This document shows, in pieces, positions 15,504 to 23,836 of a stretch of 64,000 bases of DNA. Origin of the DNA: Frigoribacterium sp. ACAM 257. Its GTDB lineage: Bacteria; Actinomycetota; Actinomycetes; Actinomycetales; Microbacteriaceae. The position numbers and the translations under genes were made by a program. The stretch lies in NCBI RefSeq assembly GCF_007954365.1, contig NZ_VOLO01000007.1, forward strand, positions 1-64,000, read 5' to 3'. How positions within the stretch are numbered: the stretch's first letter is position 1; each line of letters starts with the position of its first letter. The notes beneath the pieces were generated by a model, which saw only the letters and a program-made list of their open reading frames with translations, made no database searches and was not told the origin of the DNA.

Positions 15504-16379
15504 GTGGTCGCATCGACACTGTCCATGACCCGAACCGCTCGGGACGCCGGCTACGCGGTGCCCGCGGTCAACGTCTTCGACGAGATCAGCATGCGAGCCG
15601 TGCTCGCCGCCGCGGAGCGCACCGCGTCCCCGCTCATCGTCCAGATCTCGACCAAGACCGTCCGCACCGCCGGCTGCGCGTTCGTCACCGACCTCTTCGC
15701 CGCCCTGGCACGCGACGTGACCGTGCCGGTCGCCCTGCACCTCGACCACTGCCCCGACCGGGCGGTCCTCACCGAGGTCATCGCCTCCGACTGGTCCTCG
15801 GTGCTCTTCGACGCCTCCGACCGCGACCTCGACGACGCCGTGCGCGAGACGCACGAGGTCACCGCCGAGGCCCACGCGGCCGGGGTGGACGTCGAGTCCG
15901 AGATCGAGAACATCCTGGGCGTCGAGGACGGGGTCGGCAGCGACGAGTCGCAGCACGCCTACTCCGTCGAGCAGCTCGCCGAGATCGCGGAGAGCACCGG
16001 CAGCGACCTGCTCGCCCCGCAGCTCGGCACGAGCCACGGGCTCTACAAGGCGCACCCGCAGCTGCTGCCGCAGCGGGCGGCCGAGCTCGCGGCGCTGACC
16101 GACCGCCCGATCGTGCTGCACGGCGGGACCGGCCTGTCGGAGGCGGACTTCCGGTCGTTCATCGACGCGGGGGTCTCGAAGATCAACATATCGACGGCGG
16201 TCAAGCACGCCTACATGCAGGCGTCCCTGGCCCACCTCGAGGTGGCGCGCGCGAAGGACCGCTGGGACCCGCCCCGACTGATCGCCGACGTCTCCGCCGC
16301 CGTGACCGACGTCATCGCCGAGCACGTCGCCTGGTTCGGGGCCGACGGCAAGGCCGCCGGCACCGGGAGCGCACGATGA
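15504..16379 (+). CDS. Class II ketose-bisphosphate aldolase family protein
   Basis: The GTG at 15504 follows GTGAGGA with seven bases of spacing and gives 291 residues, the normal length. Family motifs: HLDHC (about residues 79-83, zinc His and catalytic Asp region), GTSHGLYK (zinc His), HGGTGL near 205 and KINISTAVKHA near 226 (phosphate and DHAP binding). Class II enzymes use zinc to cleave ketose (bis)phosphates to DHAP plus an aldehyde. Cotranscription with a CbbY-type phosphatase and DhaL/DhaK rather than glycolytic genes suggests a dedicated sugar catabolic role (tagatose-, fuculose- or related phosphate). The stop overlaps the next start by four bases. Confidence 0.88.
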   Translation: MVASTLSMTRTARDAGYAVPAVNVFDEISMRAVLAAAERTASPLIVQISTKTVRTAGCAFVTDLFAALARDVTVPVALHLDHCPDRAVLTEVIASDWSSVLFDASDRDLDDAVRETHEVTAEAHAAGVDVESEIENILGVEDGVGSDESQHAYSVEQLAEIAESTGSDLLAPQLGTSHGLYKAHPQLLPQRAAELAALTDRPIVLHGGTGLSEADFRSFIDAGVSKINISTAVKHAYMQASLAHLEVARAKDRWDPPRLIADVSAAVTDVIAEHVAWFGADGKAAGTGSAR

Positions 16380-17146
16380 CGAGGGCACTCCTCTTCGACT
16401 GCGACGGGGTGCTCGCCGACACGGAACGCGACGGCCACCTCCCCGCGTTCAACGAGACGTTCGAGCACCTCGGGCTGCCCGTCCGGTGGAGCGCCGACGA
16501 CTACGCACGGGTGCTGCGCATCGGCGGCGGCAAGGAGCGCCTCGCCTCGCTGCTGACGCCCGAGTTCGTCGAGCGCGCCGGGCTGCCCGACGACGAGGAG
16601 GCGCAGCGCGCGGCGATCGCGGAGTGGCACGCCGAGAAGACCCGCCGGTACACCGCGAAGGTGCGGGCGGGCGAGATGCCCGGGCGCCCGGGCATAGCCC
16701 GCATCGCCGACGAGGCGCACGACGCCGGCTGGCTGCTCGCGGTCGCGTCGACCTCGGCCGAGGAGTCCGTCCGGGCCGTGCTCGAGCACGTGGTGGGGCC
16801 CGAGGCCGCCTCGCGGTTCGCGGTGTTCGCCGGGGACGTCGTCCCCCGCAAGAAGCCCGCCCCGGACATCTACGAGCTGGCGCTCCGCGAGCTGAGGGTG
16901 TCGGCCGACGACGCCGTCGTCGTCGAGGACAGCGCCAACGGCCTGCGTGCCGCGGTCGCCGCCGACCTCGCGACGGTCGTGACGACGAGCAGCTTCACCG
17001 TCGACGAGGACTTCGCGGGGGCCGCGCTCGTCGTCGACAGCCTGGGCGACCTGCCCGACGCCCCGAGCCGGGTGCTCGCCGACCCGCGCGGCGTCGGTCC
17101 CCTCGACCTCGTGGACCTCGGCACCCTCGTCGCACTGACGCACTGA
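16376..17146 (+). CDS. HAD hydrolase, CbbY-like phosphosugar phosphatase
   Basis: This 256-residue protein opens LLFDCDGVLADTERDGHLPAFNETF, the CbbY signature; DxD nucleophile and acid are Asp8 and Asp10. Further motifs are STSAEESV (motif II Ser/Thr), KKPAPDIY (motif III Lys) and VVEDSANGLRAA (motif IV acids). CbbY enzymes dephosphorylate xylulose-1,5-bisphosphate and related sugar phosphates. Here the gene overlaps the aldolase gene by four bases (ATGA). Its last codons run into a 7-copy octamer repeat (17131-17186). Cap-domain selectivity cannot be judged by eye. Confidence 0.87.
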   Translation: MTRALLFDCDGVLADTERDGHLPAFNETFEHLGLPVRWSADDYARVLRIGGGKERLASLLTPEFVERAGLPDDEEAQRAAIAEWHAEKTRRYTAKVRAGEMPGRPGIARIADEAHDAGWLLAVASTSAEESVRAVLEHVVGPEAASRFAVFAGDVVPRKKPAPDIYELALRELRVSADDAVVVEDSANGLRAAVAADLATVVTTSSFTVDEDFAGAALVVDSLGDLPDAPSRVLADPRGVGPLDLVDLGTLVALTH

Positions 17147-17186
17147 CGCACTGACGCACCGACGCACCGACGCACCGACGCACCGA
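17131..17186. repeat. Octamer tandem repeat (CGCACTGA/CGCACCGA), seven copies
   Basis: Three CGCACTGA units are followed by four CGCACCGA units, covering the end of the HAD gene (its TGA is within the second unit) and most of the gap to dhaL. The unit is not a multiple of three, so copy-number change would mostly alter the spacing between the two genes. Confidence 0.9.
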
Positions 17187-17222
17187 CCCGACCGAACCCG
17201 AACACAGGAGACCGAGGAACAC

Positions 17223-17870
17223 ATGAGCAACGACGCTCCCCCCGCCGACACTAACTCGTCCCGTCTCGTGGACGTCGTCCGGCTGATCGCCCAGACCTGC
17301 GTCGACAACGAGGCGTACTTCTGCGACCTCGACGCGGTCGCGGGCGACGGCGACTTCGGCTACTCCCTGGCGCGCGGCTTCGAGACCGTCCTCGCCGACC
17401 TCGACCAGTTCGACCACGACGACCTCGGGGCTTTCCTGCAGAAGGTGGCCACGACGATGAGCAGCCGGATGGGCGGCACCTCGGGCCCGATCTGGGGCAC
17501 CGCCTTCCTCCGGGCCGCGATCACGATGAAGGGCAAGAGCGAGACCACGCCCGACGACACGGTCGCGATGCTCCGGGCCGCGATCGAGGGCATCAAGAAG
17601 CGCGGCGGCGCCGACGTCGGCGACAAGACCCTGCTCGACGCGCTGGTGCCCCTGACCGACGCCGTCGAGGCCGACGTCGCCGCGGGCACCGACGCGGCCG
17701 GCACGGCACGGCACGGCGCCGAGGTCGCGCGGGCCGCCGCCGAGGCCACCGCGAGCCTCCAGGCACGACGGGGCCGCGCCTCCTACACGGGCGAGCGGAG
17801 CATCGGGTCCCCCGACCCCGGAGCGATCGCGGTCGCCGTGCTCGCCGAGCGCGTCGCGGACGCGTGGTGA
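17223..17870 (+). CDS. dhaL: Dihydroxyacetone kinase subunit DhaL (nucleotide-binding)
   Basis: The ATG at 17223 follows GAGG-type Shine-Dalgarno sequences. The 215-residue protein has the DhaL metal-nucleotide motif CDLDAVAGDGDFG (about residues 37-49; the position after GDGD is Phe where His is common), MGGTSGPIWG, GDKTLLDAL and ASYTGERSIGSPDPGA. DhaL binds ADP or ATP and passes phosphate to the ketone held covalently by DhaK. PTS-type systems need DhaM to rephosphorylate ADP; no dhaM or PTS gene is present, so this may be an ATP-exchanging pair of a DAK-like sugar kinase. The aldolase-phosphatase context argues for a ketose rather than glycerol route. Confidence 0.9.
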   Translation: MSNDAPPADTNSSRLVDVVRLIAQTCVDNEAYFCDLDAVAGDGDFGYSLARGFETVLADLDQFDHDDLGAFLQKVATTMSSRMGGTSGPIWGTAFLRAAITMKGKSETTPDDTVAMLRAAIEGIKKRGGADVGDKTLLDALVPLTDAVEADVAAGTDAAGTARHGAEVARAAAEATASLQARRGRASYTGERSIGSPDPGAIAVAVLAERVADAW

Positions 17871-17940
17871 CCCGGCGCGTCCGACCGACTTCCCCTCCCC
17901 CTCCCACCACGGCGACACACGACGAAGTGAGGCACCCGCA

Positions 17941-18936
17941 ATGAAGAAGTTCATCAACGACCCGAAGGCGTTCGTCCCGGAGATGCTCAAGGGCCTCGCC
18001 CTGGCGAACCCCGACACGCTCACCTACGACCCGAAGTACAACCTGATCGTCCGTGCCGACGCGCCGGACCAGGACAAGGTGTCGATCGTGCAGGGCTCCG
18101 GCTCCGGCCACGAGCCCGCCCACGTGATGGTCGTCGGCAAGGGGATGCTCGACGCTGCCTGCCCCGGCGACGTCTTCGCGGCCCCGCCGACCGACTACGT
18201 GGTCGAGGCGGCGCGGCGCGTCCAGAGCGAGAAGGGCGTGCTGCTGCTGGTCAACAACTACACCGGCGACAAGATGGCCTTCGAGATGGCGGAGGAGCTC
18301 GCCGACGCCGAGGGCATCAAGGTCAAGACCCTGTTCATCGACGACGACGTCGCCGTCAAGGACTCGACCTACACGATCGGCCGTCGAGGAGTGGCCGGCA
18401 ACTTCTTCGTGATCAAGGCGGTCGGAGCGGCGGCCGAGGAGGGCGCCGACCTCGACGAGGTCGTCCGCGTCGGCGAGAAGGTCAACTCGGTCACGCGGAC
18501 GATGGGCGTGGCCCTGACCGCCTGCACTCCCCCCTCGAAGGGCTCGCCGCTGTTCGAGCTCGGCGACGACGAGATCGAGGTCGGCGTCGGCATCCACGGC
18601 GAGCCGGGCCGGGCCCGACAGAAGATCGTGCCCGCGGACGAGATCGTCGACCTGCTGCTCGAGCCGATCGTGTCCGACCTGCCGTTCTCGGACGGCGACG
18701 AGGTCGCGCTGATGGTCAACGGCCTCGGCGGCACGCCGATCAGCGAGCTGTACCTGCTCTACGGCATCGCCCACGAGAAGCTCGTCGCCCAGGGCATCAC
18801 CCCGGTCCGCAGCTACGTCGGCGAGTACTGCACGTCGCTCGACATGGCCGGCGCGTCGATCACGCTCGTCAAGCTCGACGACGAGGTGAAGCGCCTGCTG
18901 GAGGCGCCGGCGGAGATCCCGATGCGGACGTTCTAG
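17941..18936 (+). CDS. dhaK: Dihydroxyacetone kinase subunit DhaK (substrate-binding)
   Basis: This 331-residue protein starts MKKFINDPKAFVPEMLKGL, as typical DhaK proteins do. It has GSGSGHEPAH (His near residue 56) and GVGIHGEPG with the His near 217 that forms the hemiaminal with dihydroxyacetone, plus NYTGD and FIDDDVAV. The length is that of a stand-alone DhaK. It lies 70 bp after dhaL, the last gene of the operon; gene order dhaL-dhaK without dhaM is unusual. It could phosphorylate dihydroxyacetone, erythrulose or another short ketose. A short GC hairpin follows. Confidence 0.93.
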   Translation: MKKFINDPKAFVPEMLKGLALANPDTLTYDPKYNLIVRADAPDQDKVSIVQGSGSGHEPAHVMVVGKGMLDAACPGDVFAAPPTDYVVEAARRVQSEKGVLLLVNNYTGDKMAFEMAEELADAEGIKVKTLFIDDDVAVKDSTYTIGRRGVAGNFFVIKAVGAAAEEGADLDEVVRVGEKVNSVTRTMGVALTACTPPSKGSPLFELGDDEIEVGVGIHGEPGRARQKIVPADEIVDLLLEPIVSDLPFSDGDEVALMVNGLGGTPISELYLLYGIAHEKLVAQGITPVRSYVGEYCTSLDMAGASITLVKLDDEVKRLLEAPAEIPMRTF

Positions 18937-18960
18937 GGACCGGGAGCGGCCGTGCCCGCG

Positions 18961-18986
18961 GCTGCGGCCGCCGCTGCGGCCGCAGC
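18961..18986. terminator. Hairpin after dhaK
   Basis: GCTGCGGCCGC (18961-18971) pairs with GCGGCCGCAGC (18976-18986) around CGCT. It ends the dhaK operon and lies just before the promoter of the next gene. Confidence 0.6.
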
Positions 18987-18998
18987 TGTCCGGGGACC

Positions 18999-19004
18999 TA
19001 TGCT
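18999..19004 (+). promoter_or_regulatory. -10 hexamer TATGCT for the GH114-like gene (leaderless)
   Basis: TATGCT lies six bases before the ATG at 19011 with no Shine-Dalgarno. Confidence 0.6.
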
Positions 19005-19010
19005 CGCTGC

Positions 19011-19886
19011 ATGCGCAGACCCAGGACAGCCGCGGCCAGGGCGGTCGGCACCGCCGCCGCCGCCGCGGGGATCGTCGTCGTCGCCCTCGCTCTGACGGGC
19101 TGCACGCCGAGCGAGTCCGGCGCCAGTGCTCCCCTCCTCGTCGAGACGATGCCCCCGGCCACCCCCGACGCCGACGGCTTCCCCGTCGGCGCGGCCCTCG
19201 ACTACCAGCTGGGCGGCGCGTACGACCCGCCGAGCGGCACCGGGATCGTCGTGCGCGACAGCACCGAGCAGCCTGCCTCCGGGGTGTGGAACGTCTGCTA
19301 CGTGAACGGGTTCCAGACCCAGCCGGGCGTGGAGTGGCCCGACGAGTGGTTGCTGCACCGCTCCTCCGGTGAGCTGCTGGTCGACCCCGGCTGGCCCGAC
19401 GAGCACCTCTTCGACCTGGCCGACGCGACCACGAGGGAGGCGGTGGCCGAGCGGATGCGCTCGACCGTCCAGGGCTGCGCGGACGACGGCTTCGACGCCG
19501 TCGAGTTCGACAACCTCGACTCGTACACCCGGTCGGACGGCGCCTTCGACCTCGACGACGCGGTCGCCTTCGCGACGTTGCTCGTCGGTGAGGCCCACGA
19601 CGCCGGGCTGCTCGCCGGCCAGAAGAACACCGCCGAGCTGGAGGGGCGCGGCCGTGACGAGATCGGCTTCGACTTCGCCGTCGTCGAGGAGTGCGACCGC
19701 TACGCCGAGTGCGACGCCTTCACGTCCGTCTACGGGGAGCGCGTGCTCGCGGTCGAGTACACGGACGACCTCCGCGACACGGTCGAGGGGCTCTGCTCGC
19801 GGGAGTCGACCCCGCGCAGCACGGTGGTGCGCGACCGTGACCTCGTCACCCCCGACGACCCCGCGTACTCGTTCGCCCGCTGCTGA
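19011..19886 (+). CDS. Lipoprotein with GH114-like endo-alpha-1,4-polygalactosaminidase fold
   Basis: This 291-residue exported protein has an Arg-rich n-region, a hydrophobic core and lipobox LTGC (Cys about residue 32). The rest resembles GH114/DUF297: WNVCYVNGFQTQP, then GFDAVEFDNLDSYTRSDGAF (acidic residues at the barrel centre), AGQKNTAEL and FAVVEECDRYAECD, the last being the second conserved acid pair. Family members hydrolyse alpha-1,4-galactosaminogalactan-type polymers or remain uncharacterised. It could act on extracellular polysaccharide. No sugar transporter is adjacent. The leaderless promoter supports the start. Confidence 0.82.
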   Translation: MRRPRTAAARAVGTAAAAAGIVVVALALTGCTPSESGASAPLLVETMPPATPDADGFPVGAALDYQLGGAYDPPSGTGIVVRDSTEQPASGVWNVCYVNGFQTQPGVEWPDEWLLHRSSGELLVDPGWPDEHLFDLADATTREAVAERMRSTVQGCADDGFDAVEFDNLDSYTRSDGAFDLDDAVAFATLLVGEAHDAGLLAGQKNTAELEGRGRDEIGFDFAVVEECDRYAECDAFTSVYGERVLAVEYTDDLRDTVEGLCSRESTPRSTVVRDRDLVTPDDPAYSFARC

Positions 19887-19891
19887 GCCGG

Positions 19892-20737
19892 CTACGCCTC
19901 GCGCGTGATCTCCACGGTCACGAACAGCGACGACGCGCCCGACCCCGCGTAGACCCCGCGCAACGGCGGCACGTCGCGGTAGTCGCGGCCGTGGCCGACG
20001 ACCACGTGACGCTCGCCGATGTCGATCAGGTTGGTGGGGTCGTAGCCGTGCCAGGCACCGCAGAACCACTCGATCCAGGCGTGCGACTCTCCCGTGACGG
20101 TCTCGCGCAGCTCGGCCGACGGCCGGGGGTGCAGATACCCGCTGACGTACCGCGCCGGGATCCCCGCCGCGCGGAGCGCCCCCACGGTCACGTGCGCGAT
20201 GTCCTGGCAGACCCCGGCCCGGGCGGCCCAGCTCTCGGCGGCCGTCGTCTTCACGTTCGTGACGCCGGGCAGGTACTGCACCGCGCCTCCTACGCGCTGG
20301 CAGATCTCCATCGCGGTCGAGCAGGGCGACGTCGACGCCCCGCGGGCCTCGAGCGCCAGGTCGACGAGGTCGGCCGGCGGCGCGGTCAGCGGCGTCTGCT
20401 CGAGGTGCTCGACGAACTGGGCGGTGGCGCCGGCGACGCGGGCGAGGTCGTCCCAGCCGGTCGTCGTCTCGGGGTGCAGCACCGGCCTCAGCTCGACGGT
20501 CGAGGTCGCCGTGAGCGAGAGCTGCCGGTGCGGCAGCAGCACCTCGAACGCCGACACCCGGGTGCCCCAGTAGTCGACGTACTCGTGCGTGCCCGCCGCC
20601 GGGTCGATGCGGAGGTGGGACGACAGCACGAACTGCCCCTCGGCGTGCGCCGGCAGCATGCGCGCCTCGTTGTAGCTCGCGACGGCCTCCCCGGCGTAGG
20701 AGAAGCCGGTGTGGTGACGGATCCGCAGCCGGCTCAC
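19892..20737 (-). CDS. Transglutaminase-like cysteine protease/transferase (COG1305)
   Basis: This 281-residue cytoplasmic protein begins MSRLRIRHHTGFSYAGEAVASYNEARMLP, the conserved N-terminal beta domain of bacterial transglutaminase-like proteins. The triad is visible: Cys in AGVCQDIAHV (about 176), His in ESHAWIEWF (about 218) and Asp in YDPTN (about 230). It ends a three-gene operon with the alpha-E protein (overlap 4 bp) and the circularly permuted ATP-grasp protein. This triad is widely conserved and thought to make or process a peptide-like bond, but the substrate remains unknown. The 3' end is five bases from the convergent GH114-like gene. Confidence 0.93.
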   Translation of the reverse strand: MSRLRIRHHTGFSYAGEAVASYNEARMLPAHAEGQFVLSSHLRIDPAAGTHEYVDYWGTRVSAFEVLLPHRQLSLTATSTVELRPVLHPETTTGWDDLARVAGATAQFVEHLEQTPLTAPPADLVDLALEARGASTSPCSTAMEICQRVGGAVQYLPGVTNVKTTAAESWAARAGVCQDIAHVTVGALRAAGIPARYVSGYLHPRPSAELRETVTGESHAWIEWFCGAWHGYDPTNLIDIGERHVVVGHGRDYRDVPPLRGVYAGSGASSLFVTVEITREA

Positions 20738-21663
20738 GACCGCTCACCGACCCAGGTCGGCGCCGCGCTGGTCGGGAAGTACCGCTGCCGGATGGCCTCG
20801 GAGGCGGCACTCGTCGCCGCCTGGACCGCGTCCATCTGGGCGGGCAGGTCGTCGAGGATGTCGCCGATCGGCCGGAACTCGAGCTCGCTGCGCATCTGCC
20901 CGAGGATGCGCACGCCCCCGTCGGTCGCGATGACGCGCCCGTTCGACGGCTCGACCTCGCGGAGGCACGCCTCGGCACGGCTGACCGCGAACATCACGCT
21001 GCGCGGGAACAACCGGTCGAGCAGCAGGAACTCCGCCGCGTTGCGGGCGCTCGGCACGCCCCGGTAGGTGCGCAGGTAGGCCTCGTAGGCGCCGCACGAG
21101 CGGAGGATCGTCGTCCACGACGGCCCCGACGCCTCGGTCAGCGTGCGCGTCGCGAGCAGCCGCGCCGTCATGTCCGCGCGCTCGATCGAGCGGCCGAGGG
21201 TGAAGAACTGCCAGACCTCGTCGCGGCTCGTCGCGCTCTCGATGATGCCGACGGCGAGTGCGCTCCTCTCGCGCACCCAGGCGAAGAACTCGTGCACCTT
21301 GTCGCCCGCGACCTTGCGCGGCATGCGGGCGCGGGTCGTGTTCAGGCACTCCCAGAGCTCGGTCGAGACGATCTCGCGGGCCCGCCGGGCGTTCTCGCGC
21401 GCGGCGCCGAGCGAGTACGCGATGGAGGCCGGGTCGTGCCGGTCGACGGCCAGCCGCGCGAGCACGTCGCCCCGCGTGAGCGCCACGTCGGAGGCCGCCT
21501 CGCTGCCCATGACCGAGAGCAGGCTGCGGCAGGCGGTGTCCTCGTCGATCCACGGGTCCTCGAGCAGCAGCTGGAGGTGCACGTCGAGGATGCGCGCCGT
21601 CCCGTCGGACCGCTCGATGTACCGGCCGATCCAGAAGAGGCTCTCGGCGATGCGGCTCAGCAT
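20734..21663 (-). CDS. Alpha-E domain protein (DUF403/COG2307)
   Basis: MLSRIAESLFWIGRYIERSDGTARILDVHL is the diagnostic start of the alpha-E family; ERADMTARLLATRT repeats the same ER-x-T/D-x-AR pattern in the middle of the all-helical protein (309 residues). The start at 21663 overlaps the end of the ATP-grasp gene by seven bases, so the two are tightly coupled. It always travels with the circularly permuted ATP-grasp enzyme and often with the transglutaminase. No catalytic activity has been assigned; it may be the scaffold or acceptor of the modification. Much longer open frames across this region are shadows. Confidence 0.93.
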   Translation of the reverse strand: MLSRIAESLFWIGRYIERSDGTARILDVHLQLLLEDPWIDEDTACRSLLSVMGSEAASDVALTRGDVLARLAVDRHDPASIAYSLGAARENARRAREIVSTELWECLNTTRARMPRKVAGDKVHEFFAWVRERSALAVGIIESATSRDEVWQFFTLGRSIERADMTARLLATRTLTEASGPSWTTILRSCGAYEAYLRTYRGVPSARNAAEFLLLDRLFPRSVMFAVSRAEACLREVEPSNGRVIATDGGVRILGQMRSELEFRPIGDILDDLPAQMDAVQAATSAASEAIRQRYFPTSAAPTWVGERS

Positions 21664-23399
21664 GGTCGTCCTTCGGTCGTGGTGGCGGGTCTCGCCTGCT
21701 GCTGTTGCTGCTGTTGCTGCTGCTGCGCCTGCTGGTCGTTGCGGGGGTCGTCCTGCGGGGCGTGGTCGGGAGTGTGGTCCGCGGCCGCCGCTGCCGCCGC
21801 GGCCGCCGCCTCCGGCGTGATCACCGGTATCGACTGCGTCGGCGTCGTCTGCTCCGCGATGAGGGCGCTCACGTCGTGCCCTGCCCAGGCCGCCACGTCG
21901 CCGCCGACGACCCAGGTGTCCTTCGACCCGCCTCCCTGGCTGCTGTTCACGACCAGCTGGCCCTCGGGCAGGGCCACCCGCGTCAGCCCGCCGGGCAGCA
22001 CCCAGACGTCGTCGCCGTCGTGCACGGCGAAGGGCCGCAGGTCGGCGTGACGGGGCTGCAGGCCGTCGTCGACGAGGGTCGGGATGGTGCTCAGCTGCAC
22101 GACGGGCTGGGCGATCCAGCCGCGCGGGTCCGCCTGCAGGCGGGTCCGCAGCTCGTCGAGCTCGCGTCGGCTGGCGGCAGGCCCCACGACGAGGCCCTTG
22201 CCGCCGGAGCCGTCGACGGGCTTGACCACGAGCTCGTCGAGGCGGTCGAGCACCTCCTCGAGCGCGCCGGGGTCCTCGAGGCGCCAGGTCCGCACGTTCG
22301 GCAGCAGCGCCTCCTCGCCCAGGTAGTACCGGATCAGCTCGGGCAGGTACGTGTAGACGAGCTTGTCGTCGGCGACGCCGTTGCCGACCGCGTTCGCGAT
22401 GGTGACGGTGCCGAGGCGCGCCGCCATCAACAGGCCCGGCGAGCCGAGCACCGAGTCGGCACGGAACTGCAGCGGGTCGAGGAACTCGTCGTCGACCCGG
22501 CGGTAGATCACGTCGACGCGCTCGGGACCGCCCGTGGTGCGCATGAACACGCGGCCGCCCGAGCAGTAGAGGTCGCGGCCCTCGACGAGCTCGACGCCCA
22601 TCAGCCGGGCCAGCAGCGTGTGCTCGTAGTACGCCGAGTTGAAGACCCCGGGGGTCAGCACGACCACCGTCGGCTCGTCGACCCCCGACGGCGCGCTCTT
22701 CTTCAGGGCCGCGAGGAGGCGCGCGGGATAGTCGCCCACGGGGCGCACCTTCATCGAGACGAAGAGCTCGGGCAGCGTCTGTGCCATCACCCGCCGGTTC
22801 GAGATCACGTAGCTGACCCCGCTGGGCACGCGGACGTTGTCCTCGAGGACGCACCAGGCGCCCGCCTCGTCGCGGATCAGGTCGATGCCGCTGACCTGGA
22901 TGCGCACGCCGTTCGCCGGGTCGATGCCTGCGGCCTGACGGTGGAAGTGGCTCGAGCTCGTGATCAGCCCCGCGGGGATCACCCCGTCGGCGACGGCCCG
23001 CTGCGGGCCGTAGACGTCGGCGAGGAACGCCTCGAGCGCCTTGACGCGCTGCTTCACGCCCTTCTCGACGTCCTGCCACTCGTCGTGCTCGATCACGCGG
23101 GGCACGGCGTCGAGGGGGAACGGCCGCTCCTCTCCGGCGAAGTCGAACGTGACGCCCTGCGCGAGGTAGGAGTCGGCGAGGGCGGCGGTGCGGCCGCGCA
23201 GGTCGTCCTGCGTCATGCCCTCGAGGGTCGCGTGGATCTCCTGGTAGGCCCTGCGGACCTCTCGGTCGGAGGCGAACATCTCGTCCCAGGGAGGCGCGGG
23301 CCGGCCTGGTCCTGCAGGCTGGCCGGGGCGGACAGGCCGGCCCTCGGAGACGCCCCGGGCCGCGGTGCCGGCGGCGTAGCGGTCGAAGAGGTCTGCCAT
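21657..23399 (-). CDS. Circularly permuted ATP-grasp protein (COG2308) with C-terminal polyglutamine
   Basis: This 580-residue protein begins MADLFDRYAAGTA and carries RVQVSGIDLIRD-like (VRIQVSGIDLIRDE), YVISNRRVMAQTLPE, TPGVFNSAYYEH and LVVKPVDGSGGKGLVVGP, the signature elements of the permuted ATP-grasp family. ATP-grasp enzymes ligate a carboxylate to an amine through an acyl phosphate. The last ~60 residues are Ala-rich and include ten consecutive Gln (plus-strand CTG/TTG repeats around 21697-21735), outside the catalytic domain and probably variable. First gene of the triad; 205 bp separate it from a divergent small-protein gene. Confidence 0.92.
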   Translation of the reverse strand: MADLFDRYAAGTAARGVSEGRPVRPGQPAGPGRPAPPWDEMFASDREVRRAYQEIHATLEGMTQDDLRGRTAALADSYLAQGVTFDFAGEERPFPLDAVPRVIEHDEWQDVEKGVKQRVKALEAFLADVYGPQRAVADGVIPAGLITSSSHFHRQAAGIDPANGVRIQVSGIDLIRDEAGAWCVLEDNVRVPSGVSYVISNRRVMAQTLPELFVSMKVRPVGDYPARLLAALKKSAPSGVDEPTVVVLTPGVFNSAYYEHTLLARLMGVELVEGRDLYCSGGRVFMRTTGGPERVDVIYRRVDDEFLDPLQFRADSVLGSPGLLMAARLGTVTIANAVGNGVADDKLVYTYLPELIRYYLGEEALLPNVRTWRLEDPGALEEVLDRLDELVVKPVDGSGGKGLVVGPAASRRELDELRTRLQADPRGWIAQPVVQLSTIPTLVDDGLQPRHADLRPFAVHDGDDVWVLPGGLTRVALPEGQLVVNSSQGGGSKDTWVVGGDVAAWAGHDVSALIAEQTTPTQSIPVITPEAAAAAAAAAADHTPDHAPQDDPRNDQQAQQQQQQQQQQARPATTTEGRPC

Positions 23400-23604
23400 G
23401 GCTCGACGCTACTGACGAGGTGTTGCGAGGGTGTTTCCGGGCGGTTGCAGGCGGCGACGAGGGTCGCGCCGGGTGCGGCTGGCCGCCGACTGCTGGCCGC
23501 TGGCCGCTGACTGCGCTCTCGGCGGTCTCATCCGTGCGGGCGAGACGCCGCACAGGCGTGGGGACTAGCGTCGAGGAACACGTCAACGTTCCCTGGGAGG
23601 ACCC

Positions 23605-23817
23605 ATGAGTTTCCGTTTCTTGCTCATCGCCATCATCGCGTTCATCGCCTACACCTTCGGCGCGAAGGCCGGGCACGGTCGCTACAAGCAGATCTCGGGC
23701 TACGTCGGCTCGTTCTGGAACGACCCCCAGGTGAAGAAGGCGCGCAAGAGCGCCAAGAAGAACGTCGCGACCGCCCGCAAGGCCGCGATCAAGAAGGCCA
23801 AGAAGGCCTCGCGCTGA
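23605..23817 (+). CDS. Lys-rich single-pass small membrane protein
   Basis: GGGAGG seven bases ahead of the ATG at 23605 supports this 70-residue ORF. Residues 3-20 form one membrane helix (FRFLLIAIIAFIAYTFGA); residues 24-45 are a polar linker (HGRYKQISGYVGSFWNDPQ), and the tail VKKARKSAKKNVATARKAAIKKAKKASR is a basic Ala/Lys repeat like histone-H1 or HU tails. A TAGCGT hexamer near 23566 may be its -10. It may tether DNA, RNA or acidic polymers to the membrane; I know of no assigned function. A terminator follows at once. Confidence 0.85.
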   Translation: MSFRFLLIAIIAFIAYTFGAKAGHGRYKQISGYVGSFWNDPQVKKARKSAKKNVATARKAAIKKAKKASR

Positions 23818-23836
23818 CCTGAGCGCACGTACGTCG

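Noticed and set aside
17131-17186. CRISPR-like array of short repeats
   Set aside because: Units are 8 bp with no spacers and no cas genes; this is a simple tandem repeat.
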